Shown here: positions 54,335 through 61,671 of the stretch, in pieces
Position numbering within the stretch: the stretch's first letter is position 1
How the letters are laid out: every line of letters begins with the position of its first letter
NCBI GenBank assembly: GCA_030695565.1
Contig: JAUYRZ010000027.1
Span: forward strand, 62,001-126,000
Direction of reading: 5' to 3'
Length of the DNA stretch: 64,000 bases
From: Archangium sp.
Lineage (GTDB): Bacteria; Myxococcota; Myxococcia; Myxococcales; Myxococcaceae
The notes under the pieces: model-generated
The model's database searches: none
Told to the model about the DNA's origin: nothing
The model's input: the letters and a program-made list of their open reading frames with translations, nothing else
Translations under genes and position numbers: made by a program

Positions 54335-55239
54335 GGCGGTGGTGACTTCCATCGTTGGTGGATCCACACCCACTGCTCCGGGTGCTCGCGGATCTGCGCT
54401 TCGATGCCCTGCGTGAGTTCGGAGGTGAGCGCCATCACCGCGGCCTCACCTTCGAGGGCCGGCAGCGCGAGCGCCTTCATGGTGATGCGGTACTTCAGCG
54501 GGCCGACGCGCGTGCAGAAGCCGAGCATGGGCACGGCGCCGGTGCGGATGGCGAGGTCAGCGGCCGCACGCGGCGTCTTCGCGGGTTTTCCGAAGAACGG
54601 CACCCAGACCGACTGCACCTTGGTGTCCTGGTCGATCAGGATCCCCAGGATGGCGTTGCCCTTGAGCGCGCGCAGCATCTCCTTCGCAGCGCCTTGCCGG
54701 CCGCGCCAGATGACGCGCAACTTGCCCGACGCCCGGAAGCGCTCGAGGAGGTGGGTGGTGCGTTCATCGCTGAGCTCTTTGCCGATCACCGCGGCCGGGT
54801 AGTTCTCCAGCGCGACGTAGCGGGCCAGCAGCTCCCAGTTGCCCACGTGGCCGGTGACGAACACCACGCCCTTGCCGCGCGCGAGCGCAGAGTCCATCGC
54901 CGCGCGCGCTTCGGGCATCCACTCCACCAGCGCGTGCCGGCGTGCGTCGAACTGGCGGATGCAGACCATCTCCATCACCGAACGGCCCAGGTGACGGAAC
55001 GACTCGCGCGCGAGCTCGCGGTGTTCTGCTTCGGTTTTCTCAGGATACGCGGTGGTGATGGAGGCCAGCGCCTTGCGCCGCTGCGAGCCCACCAGGGTGA
55101 AGACCATCAGCCCCAGCCGTTCCCCCAGCCATGACGCCGCACGCAGCGGAATCAGCTGCACCGGCAGCAGGAACGCTCGAATGAACAGATAGCGCACGAA
55201 GCGCTTCATTCGTTTGAAGAGGGGCGGCGAGGGAGTCAC
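54331..55239 (-). CDS. Lipid A biosynthesis acyltransferase (LpxL/HtrB-like)
   Basis: 302 residues, the usual length. One N-terminal membrane helix (about 18-38) precedes the acyltransferase domain with GHVGNWE (HxxxxE catalytic pair, about 128), IDQDTKVQSVWVPFFGKP and a C-terminal WIHQRWK. It adds a fatty acyl chain to lipid A or a similar lysophospholipid at the inner membrane. Its ATG overlaps the stop of the retropepsin-like gene by four bases. Confidence 0.93.
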   Translation of the reverse strand: MTPSPPLFKRMKRFVRYLFIRAFLLPVQLIPLRAASWLGERLGLMVFTLVGSQRRKALASITTAYPEKTEAEHRELARESFRHLGRSVMEMVCIRQFDARRHALVEWMPEARAAMDSALARGKGVVFVTGHVGNWELLARYVALENYPAAVIGKELSDERTTHLLERFRASGKLRVIWRGRQGAAKEMLRALKGNAILGILIDQDTKVQSVWVPFFGKPAKTPRAAADLAIRTGAVPMLGFCTRVGPLKYRITMKALALPALEGEAAVMALTSELTQGIEAQIREHPEQWVWIHQRWKSPPP

Positions 55240-56063
55240 TCGCGAGGGGTCATAAACCAGATGGGGTGGAGCTCGTGCACGGGCACGAGCAGCACGGTGT
55301 TCTGGAGCACGTCCATGCCGACCCAGCCCTGGACTTCAGTCTCCGCAGCGCGGGTGAGCACGTCGATGGGTCCGAACTCCGATTCGCCGACGCGCAGGTG
55401 GAGACCGGCCACTTTGCCTTCGATGATCAGCGCGGGGTCGAACAGCGCGGTGGCGTAGCTGGAGCGCTCCTGACCGGAGGCGAGGCTGGTGGCGACCTCC
55501 CGGCCATCTCCCACGCGGGTCTTCACGTGCAGCCCACCACCGAAGGGGGCAGTGCGGGGCAGGGCCTCGACCTGGCCTTTGGGTGAACGTTCATCGAGCC
55601 AGCGCAGCCAGGCGTTGGCTTTGCCCTCGAGCGCCATGAGGCGTTTGCGCGGGAAGTCGATCGCGATGGCGCCTTTGCCGAGCAGCCGTTGGGGGCACAG
55701 CGTGCCGCCGATGTTCACTTCGCGGTGCGCGGGCACGGTCTCGACCAGGCGCCACTTCGCGGTGGTCGCGCTGGTTCCGAGTTGGAGAACGAGTTCGGCC
55801 ACGCGGTGGCCTTCGAAGTCGGTCGGTTCGACTTCGAGGGCCTTGATGAACCAGGCCTCGAGCGTGGTTTCGGGTGCGCTCGTGTCGACGATCAGGAGCG
55901 TTGGTTTGCCGCCGATGGTGGCTTCGACCACCGGCACGCCCGCCTGGAACGTGATCGGCACTTCCCAGGTGGCGCTGGGCGGCGGGGCGGCCGGGGTGAC
56001 GGTCCTGCAGGCGCAGAGGAGGAGGAGCGTCAGCAGCGTCAGCAGCGACAGCGGGCGGCACAT
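55236..56063 (-). CDS. Retropepsin-like lipoprotein with an altered second active-site lobe
   Basis: 275 residues; signal ending in LLCAC (lipobox). The first lobe has LIVDTSAPETTLE, the DTG/DTS signature of aspartic proteases. The second lobe, expected to have another DTG, reads SLASGQERSSYATALF, with Ser at the Asp position, so a single-chain active site would lack an aspartate. It may be a homodimer like retroviral protease, or inactive. Next to lpxL and the GH3 gene. Family assignment is by eye. Confidence 0.72.
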   Translation of the reverse strand: MCRPLSLLTLLTLLLLCACRTVTPAAPPPSATWEVPITFQAGVPVVEATIGGKPTLLIVDTSAPETTLEAWFIKALEVEPTDFEGHRVAELVLQLGTSATTAKWRLVETVPAHREVNIGGTLCPQRLLGKGAIAIDFPRKRLMALEGKANAWLRWLDERSPKGQVEALPRTAPFGGGLHVKTRVGDGREVATSLASGQERSSYATALFDPALIIEGKVAGLHLRVGESEFGPIDVLTRAAETEVQGWVGMDVLQNTVLLVPVHELHPIWFMTPRE

Positions 56064-56085
56064 GGCGGGCTTGTATATCGGATTC

Positions 56086-56123
56086 GGCCCTCACCCCGAC
56101 CCTCTCCCGAAGGGAGAGGGAGA
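56086..56123. repeat. Dispersed palindromic repeat, family A copy 6
   Basis: GGCCCTCACCCCGACCCTCT followed by CCCGAAGGGAGAGGGAGA, the clearest full copy, right after the GH3 gene stop and before the retropepsin-like gene start. The stem is CCCTCTCCC/GGGAGAGGG with a short GAA-type loop. Confidence 0.8.
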
Positions 56124-56124
56124 T

Positions 56125-57249
56125 CTACAGGCCGTCGAGCAGGCCCATTCGCTCCTTGAGGCGGAGCACCCGGCGGCAACTTTCGTCGAGCTGCTTCTTC
56201 GCGGGCGGTTCCTTCTCGGCGAGCTCGGTGAGGATGCCGATGTAGTCGATGCCCTTGTTCCAATCGGGCGGCGCGGTGGTCAGCAGCAGATCGTTCCCCG
56301 CGAGAAAGGATTGCTTGAGCACGTCTTCACTGGTTCCCCCGATCGCGTCGGCCAGCAGTGCGATGGAGATGTCGTCGGTGATCGCCAGCCAATCCTGCTC
56401 GTGCACGCGCGCCACCAGCTTGCGGCTCAAGATCGCCGGCTTGTCGTCGACCGCCGCGTAGACCACGTTCGCCAGCATCACCCCACCGAGCGCCTCTTTC
56501 GCGCGCACGAACACGCCGGCTTCCGCGAAGACGCGTTCTTGCGGCCAGTCACTGGTCACCAGCGCGTGATCGCTGTCGCCATCGGTGTCGCCGTACCCGG
56601 GGAAGTGTTTGCCGATCGGCACCACACCCGCCTCGAGCAGTCCGCGCGAGTAGGCCATCGCCTTCTGCACCACGATCTCCGGGTCACCGCTGAAGCTGCG
56701 GCCATTGCGCTCCATGTGACCTGAAGGCGCGACGTCGAGCACCGGCGCCAGGTTGAGGTTGAGCCCCACCGCTTTCATCGCCTCGCCCACGCGCCGGCCC
56801 CAACGTTTCACCTCGGCGTCGTCCATCAAGGCGAGCTCACGGGCCGAGGGCATGTTGCGCAGCGCCTTCACGCTCTTCATGCGGTTGGAGGGCCCGCCTT
56901 CCATGTCGACCGAGACGAACAGCGGAATCTTTGCGCGCACGCGGGCGGCGTCGATCTTCTCCTTCGCCCTGGGGATGTTCTTGAGCGCGTTGCCGACGAA
57001 GAGCAGGCCGCCGACCTCCACCGGGCCGACGCGATCGATCTGCGGGTAGGCGAGGATCAGCTGGCCCGCGCGTTCACGAACCGAGAGCGAGGTGAGCACG
57101 CGCTCGACCCGCTCCTCGTTCACCTTGCGGCTCAGCGGCTGGGTGTTGAGGCGCTGGGGGGGAATCCCCGCGTCCACGATGTCGCCCACGAAGGGGAGCG
57201 AAGTACCTGCATCAGCTGTGAGGAGGACGGCAACGACGAGCGGCAGCAC
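56125..57249 (-). CDS. Glycoside hydrolase family 3, NagZ-like
   Basis: 374 residues starting at a GTG. The N-terminus is hydrophobic (MLPLVVAVLLTADAG) and looks like a signal peptide, so the protein may be exported, unlike cytosolic E. coli NagZ. Family motifs: FVSVDMEGGPSNRM, LNLNLAPVLDVAP, KHFPGYGDTDGDSDHALV and nucleophile region AITDDIS. The usual DSH acid/base triad position reads DSDH, with His moved by one residue. It should remove N-acetylglucosamine from muropeptides. Stands between a family A repeat and the DUF1285 gene. Confidence 0.87.
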   Translation of the reverse strand: MLPLVVAVLLTADAGTSLPFVGDIVDAGIPPQRLNTQPLSRKVNEERVERVLTSLSVRERAGQLILAYPQIDRVGPVEVGGLLFVGNALKNIPRAKEKIDAARVRAKIPLFVSVDMEGGPSNRMKSVKALRNMPSARELALMDDAEVKRWGRRVGEAMKAVGLNLNLAPVLDVAPSGHMERNGRSFSGDPEIVVQKAMAYSRGLLEAGVVPIGKHFPGYGDTDGDSDHALVTSDWPQERVFAEAGVFVRAKEALGGVMLANVVYAAVDDKPAILSRKLVARVHEQDWLAITDDISIALLADAIGGTSEDVLKQSFLAGNDLLLTTAPPDWNKGIDYIGILTELAEKEPPAKKQLDESCRRVLRLKERMGLLDGL

Positions 57250-57286
57250 CTGGCCAACCTAGCAGTGGGCATTCGTCTGAACGAAC

Positions 57287-57745
57287 TCACCAATCAGGGA
57301 GCGCGATGAGCTTTTCCCCGATGCGCACGGAAAGCGTGCCGTCGGTCTCTTCGAGGTGCTCGGCGAACTGGAACTGGGCCTCTCGGGAAAAGCGGGCCAA
57401 CGCTTTGCCCTCTTTGACCTTCGCCACCAGCACGCCTTCGTCGTCCTTGGACAGGGTGGCCAGGTCCAACCACTCGGCCGTGCGATCCGACAGGCGAATG
57501 GAGAACCGCTCGCCTTCCGCTTCATCCACCGCGACGACCATGAAGCCGCACTGCTCCACAGTCACGAAGCACCAGTCGTTGCCGAAGTGCAGTTGGTAGC
57601 GCCCGTCATCCATCACCCGCAGGCCGCGATTGAACGCCTCGATGATGTTCGGGTGCTCGACCGGCTCGTCGTCGTGCCACCAGCGGCCGCGGCGATCGAT
57701 GCGCAGCCCGCTGTCTTCGCGCGTGTGCCAGCGAGGGGTCACCAT
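57287..57745 (-). CDS. DUF1285 family protein
   Basis: 152 residues from the ATG at 57745. The start of the domain, SGLRIDRRGRWWHDDEPVEHP (in pieces), and the later CFVTVEQCGFMVVAVD region match DUF1285. Function unknown; a cytosolic protein with no membrane segment. It overlaps the stop of the GT-C-like gene by one base (TGATG), so expression is coupled. Confidence 0.82.
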   Translation of the reverse strand: MVTPRWHTREDSGLRIDRRGRWWHDDEPVEHPNIIEAFNRGLRVMDDGRYQLHFGNDWCFVTVEQCGFMVVAVDEAEGERFSIRLSDRTAEWLDLATLSKDDEGVLVAKVKEGKALARFSREAQFQFAEHLEETDGTLSVRIGEKLIALPDW

Positions 57746-59286
57746 CACCAGCCTCGAACCAACTCGGTGTACCCGCGGAAGCCGACCGCGCCCCAGAAGT
57801 TCACCACGAGGGACACCAGCGCGAGCGTCATGGGGAGCGGCTTCTTCCAGCTCCACCCGGCGAGCGGGATCAGCATCAGCAGGTACGGCGTGTAGTCGAG
57901 GCTGAAGCGGAACCCGAACTGCGCGTAGCCGGTGTTCTGGTACGCGAGGCCCGGGATCATGCAGGCGAGCAGGGTGAGCAGCACCGGAGCGGCCAACCGC
58001 GGCGCCTCTTTCGAGCTGACCCACTGCCACGCGCTCCAGGCGATGAAGGCGATCACCAGCGCGAGCAACAACCACAACGCGACCGGTCGCCAGCCGATCG
58101 GCGGTTCACCCGCGGGCGGGGGCAGCGGGGCGAACAGGGCCGAGGCGATGAGCAGGCCCACCATCGCGCCGAGCACCTGCAGCGCCCGCTTCTGCTGCGT
58201 GGCGGGTACGAAGCACAGCACCAGCAACGGCAAGGTGAGGAACAGCGACATGCCCCACGCGTCGTAGCCGAGGATCACCGGGTTTTTGCCGAGGAAGGGC
58301 AACTTCAAGAACGCCGCGTCGAGGTTGCGCGTCAGGTAGTGCGGGCTGAAGAGCCCGAAGGTGTCGATGTCGCGGTTGACGCGGTTGTTGAAGAGGAACT
58401 TGTGGCCAAACTCGGTGAGGCTGCCGAAGCGCGCGAAGTTGTAGCCGGCGGCGAGCAGACCCAGAGGCGCTGCGCCCATCACGAAGCGGCCCAGCGTCTT
58501 CAACTTCGGGCCGGGCGCCTTGAAGAACGCGCGCACCTGCGCGAGCCGGCTCCCGCGTTCGGGCGCGAGCACCTCGATGAGGAAGAACAACCCGGTGAAG
58601 AACAGCGGCGTGCGGGTGAGCACCGCCATCGACCAGAAGAGGCCGGCCAGCACGGGCTTCCGCGCGCCGACTGCGTTGCGCAGGTAGAGGGCGGTGAGCG
58701 CGATGCCCATCACCTCGGCCGAGAACCAGACCTCGCCGCGGATCGCTGCGTAGAAGAACAGGGTACCGAAGCCGAGCAACAACGCGGTGAGCGCGTCGTC
58801 CATCGCGCTGGTGGGCGTGCCTTCGACTTCTTTGAGCACGCGCAGCAGGGTGAAGAAGAGCGCGATGGCCAGCGCTCCGATGATGACGCCGAAGCTGGTG
58901 TCGTTGAGCTGGTACCCGTTGACCGCGACGAACGGCACCATCACCACCGCGGGGAACCAGGGGAACGACGAGTACCAACGATCGGTCGAGAGCGGCTGGC
59001 CTTCGCAGCGCACCTTTTTTCCTCCGAGGTCGCGCACGCACGCCCAGTCCTCCAGGTTCGGGAGCACCTCGGGATCGATGTCGGAGCGCCCCTCGAGGAA
59101 CGCCTTGCTCTGGTACACGAAGTGCGGCGCGGCGCTCTGGCGCCAGAAACGCTGCGCGCTGAACGCGGCGAGCACGAAGAACGCGACGGCGAACAACGTC
59201 ACTTCGGTGCGGTACGCGGAGAACCACAGCCGCAACACGCTGTTTCCAGCGGGAACGTTGGCAGGTGCGGCGAGCTGCTGACTCAT
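57745..59286 (-). CDS. GT-C-like multi-pass membrane protein
   Basis: 513 residues with about 11 predicted helices. The large first periplasmic loop has PHFVYQSKAFLEGR and a WYSSFPWFPAVVMVPFVAV motif, similar in design to the protein at 36.8-38.5 kb. A GT39/GT-C mannosyltransferase-like role is plausible; no catalytic pair is obvious. Its ATG overlaps the cinA stop (ATGA) and its stop overlaps DUF1285, making a cinA-GT-C-DUF1285 translated chain. Confidence 0.75.
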   Translation of the reverse strand: MSQQLAAPANVPAGNSVLRLWFSAYRTEVTLFAVAFFVLAAFSAQRFWRQSAAPHFVYQSKAFLEGRSDIDPEVLPNLEDWACVRDLGGKKVRCEGQPLSTDRWYSSFPWFPAVVMVPFVAVNGYQLNDTSFGVIIGALAIALFFTLLRVLKEVEGTPTSAMDDALTALLLGFGTLFFYAAIRGEVWFSAEVMGIALTALYLRNAVGARKPVLAGLFWSMAVLTRTPLFFTGLFFLIEVLAPERGSRLAQVRAFFKAPGPKLKTLGRFVMGAAPLGLLAAGYNFARFGSLTEFGHKFLFNNRVNRDIDTFGLFSPHYLTRNLDAAFLKLPFLGKNPVILGYDAWGMSLFLTLPLLVLCFVPATQQKRALQVLGAMVGLLIASALFAPLPPPAGEPPIGWRPVALWLLLALVIAFIAWSAWQWVSSKEAPRLAAPVLLTLLACMIPGLAYQNTGYAQFGFRFSLDYTPYLLMLIPLAGWSWKKPLPMTLALVSLVVNFWGAVGFRGYTELVRGW

Positions 59287-60569
59287 GACGACTCCCCTTC
59301 GAGACGCTTTCTCAACAGATCGAGGGCGGTGGTGCTGGCGAAGCTGCGCACGCGCTCCCGATCTCCGTGGAAACGGTGCTTCACGACCTTCACGCCGTCG
59401 GGCCCCGCGATCCCGATGTAGACGGTGCCCACGGGGTTCTCAGCGTCACCACCCGACGGCCCTGCCCAGCCGGTGGTGCTCAAAGACCACTGCACGCCGG
59501 TGTGCTCGCGCACGTTCTTCGCCATCGCTTCGGCGCACTCAGACGAGACGGCGCCGAACTGGGCGATGAGCCCCTCAGGCACGCCGAGCCACTGGGTCTT
59601 CGCTTCGTCCAGATAAGTGGCCGCGCCGCCGTAGAACGACTTGCTCGCGCCGGGTGAAGCGGTCAGTTGCTCCGCGATCATTCCGCCGGTGCAGCTCTCG
59701 GCGAGCGCGAGAAATTCTTTGCGCGCTTCGAGGCGGGCCAGCACCACGCCGGGCAACGTCTCTGCGTCGCGGCCGAAGCAGGTCGGCCCCAACACGGCAC
59801 GCGCTTCGTTCACCACCTGCTCGAGCAGCGCGCTCGTTTCGGCTTCGGTCGCGCCGGTGGCCAGCAGCTTCAAGTGATTCTCAGGCGGGTGCGTGCGGAA
59901 ACCGAACAGCACCTTCGGGTACTTCACGGCGAGCGGCGCCACGCGTTCATCGAGGTGCGACTCGGGAAGCCCGGTGGTCTTGAGCAGCGCCAGCTTGCGC
60001 ACTTCGGGCGAGCCCTTGAGCGCGGCGATCCGGGGCACCACGTGCAGGCCGACCAGGTGGCGGTATTCGCGCGGCACGCCGGGCACGAAGAAGACGAGGC
60101 AGCCCCCGTTCATCCCGAGCGGAGTCGAGAGGGCACCTGCCGGAAATCGCTGGATGAACATCGGCGCGCTGCCTTCTTGATTGAGCACCACCTCCGCGCC
60201 CTGCGGCACCTGGGCCTGCCGGCGGTTGTTTTCGGAGAGCACGATGCCGCGCGCCTTGAACCGCTCTTCGATGTGCCGCAGCGCTGTGTCGCTCTGCACC
60301 AGCGGCACACCCGCCGCGGCGGCCGCGCATTCGGCGGTGAGATCATCGGAGGTCGGGCCGAGCCCACCGGAGACCAGCACCACGTCAGCGCGGGAGACCG
60401 CCTGCTGCAGGGCCTCGATGATGTCCGCTCGATCGTCGCCCACCACCACCCCGCGGCGTACGGTCAGGCCGGTGCGGTCGAGCAGCGCCTCCTGAAAGAA
60501 GCGGCTGTTCGTATCGCTGGTCAGCCCGGTGAGGAGCTCGTCCCCGGTACAGATCGTCTCGATGCGCAC
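59283..60569 (-). CDS. cinA: CinA family protein, with an in-frame repeat insert
   Basis: 428 residues from a GTG (the usual VRIETICTGDELLTG start); a TTG at 60596 adds nine residues. N-terminal MoaB/molybdopterin-binding-like domain (GLGPTSDDLTAE) and C-terminal NMN-deamidase CinA domain (ESCTGGMIAEQL, STTGWAGPSGG). The pyridine nucleotide cycle and competence are associated by family. Residues about 143-153 (GALSTPLGMNG) arise from a family B repeat, expanding the loop between SAPMF and FFVPGVPRE beyond the usual length. Confidence 0.93.
   Translation of the reverse strand: MRIETICTGDELLTGLTSDTNSRFFQEALLDRTGLTVRRGVVVGDDRADIIEALQQAVSRADVVLVSGGLGPTSDDLTAECAAAAAGVPLVQSDTALRHIEERFKARGIVLSENNRRQAQVPQGAEVVLNQEGSAPMFIQRFPAGALSTPLGMNGGCLVFFVPGVPREYRHLVGLHVVPRIAALKGSPEVRKLALLKTTGLPESHLDERVAPLAVKYPKVLFGFRTHPPENHLKLLATGATEAETSALLEQVVNEARAVLGPTCFGRDAETLPGVVLARLEARKEFLALAESCTGGMIAEQLTASPGASKSFYGGAATYLDEAKTQWLGVPEGLIAQFGAVSSECAEAMAKNVREHTGVQWSLSTTGWAGPSGGDAENPVGTVYIGIAGPDGVKVVKHRFHGDRERVRSFASTTALDLLRKRLEGESS
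60111..60139. repeat. Family B repeat copy 4, inside the cinA CDS
   Basis: CATCCCGAGCGGAGTCGAGA followed by GGGCACCTG. It lies in the coding strand of cinA and is read in frame without a stop. Confidence 0.6.
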
Positions 60570-60602
60570 GGCTGCGGGGTGTAGCCCACCCGGCAAGGCA
60601 CG

Positions 60603-61454
60603 TCAGAGCACTTCTTCATCCTCCACGCCGTCTTCGTCGTCCTTGTCTTCGTCTTCATCGATGACGTCGGCGATCGAGTCGGCGGCGGCGTGCTTCTCCA
60701 TCAGGTACTTGCGCAACATCAGGGTGGATTCGACCAGCCCCGAGAGCAGGTAGAGCCCGAAGTAGGTGACCAGCACCCAGGCCGGGTGCGACATCACGCC
60801 GACGACCACGCCGGTGACGATGATGGTGAGCAGGGTGATCGCGCTCCTGGGGCTCGGCTTGACGTCTTTGAAGGTGCGGTAGCGCACCGTGGAGACCATC
60901 AGCAGCGCGAGGAACACCACGATGCCCAGCACCGGCCAGCGCGCTTCGCTGGGCAGCACGCCACCGCGGGCGTTCTCGAAGGCGATGATCATGGCGATCA
61001 CCCCGCACGCCGCGAACGGAATGGGCATGCCCACGAAGAAGTTGCCGCCGCCGCCGTGGGGCGACTTGATGGCCAGCACGTTGAAACGGGCCAGGCGCAG
61101 CGCACCACACGCCGCGAAGAGGAACGAAGCGAGCACGCCCACGATGCCCAGGCCCGAGAGCGCCCACTTCCACACCAGCAACGCGGGCGCGGCGCCGAAG
61201 GACACCACGTCGGCCAGCGAGTCGAGCTCCTGGCCGAAGAGGCTCTGCGTCTTGGTCAGGCGCGCCACGCGGCCATCGAAGGCATCGAAGAACATGCCGA
61301 AGAAGATCGCGATCGCCGCCTGGTACAGCTGGGTCGGCCCCGCTTCGCCCGTACACAGCGTCATCGCGTAGAAGCCGCAGAAGATCGACGAGACCGTGAA
61401 GAGGTTGGGCAACACGAACATCAGGTCACGCAGCTTCATGGAGCGCGGCACCAT
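60603..61454 (-). CDS. pssA: CDP-diacylglycerol--serine O-phosphatidyltransferase
   Basis: About 283 residues. CDP-alcohol phosphotransferase motif: FDGRVARLTKTQSLFGQELD (DGxxAR...GxxxD) and DSLADVVSFG, with several membrane helices. It makes phosphatidylserine from CDP-diacylglycerol and serine. Start at 61454 or 61439 (MKLRDLMFVLPNLFT); the further upstream ATG gives a Pro/Arg-rich extension. A strongly acidic C-terminus (DEDEDKDDEDGVEDEE) is unusual. cinA follows 33 bases downstream, likely co-transcribed. Confidence 0.9.
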   Translation of the reverse strand: MVPRSMKLRDLMFVLPNLFTVSSIFCGFYAMTLCTGEAGPTQLYQAAIAIFFGMFFDAFDGRVARLTKTQSLFGQELDSLADVVSFGAAPALLVWKWALSGLGIVGVLASFLFAACGALRLARFNVLAIKSPHGGGGNFFVGMPIPFAACGVIAMIIAFENARGGVLPSEARWPVLGIVVFLALLMVSTVRYRTFKDVKPSPRSAITLLTIIVTGVVVGVMSHPAWVLVTYFGLYLLSGLVESTLMLRKYLMEKHAAADSIADVIDEDEDKDDEDGVEDEEVL

Positions 61455-61671
61455 ACCAGCCTGTGTGCGGCGCGGCGGGGGTCGATCGACGTTCCCCGGG
61501 GGCGGCACTTCTTCGCGCTCGACGTCGCCCCGGTCTCGTGATGCGCCCTCGGCCATGGCGGGTTGAACCGGCTGGGGGAGCGGGCATTCCAGCTGCGCAG
61601 GTTCCTGCGCTGTGCCTCCGTGCATCCCGAGCGAAGACGAGGGGGTTCTTGCCCGGGCTTCCGGGTCTTTC
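61455..61671. other. 217-base gap upstream of pssA holding a repeat copy
   Basis: Between the end of the beta-helix lipoprotein gene and pssA. It holds family B copy 5 and nothing gene-like. The pssA promoter should lie here; I see no convincing boxes. Confidence 0.5.
61622..61645. repeat. Family B repeat copy 5
   Basis: GCATCCCGAGCGAAGACGAG followed by GGGG, in the same orientation as copy 4, and the most degenerate member (GAAGACG instead of GCAGTCG). Confidence 0.45.
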
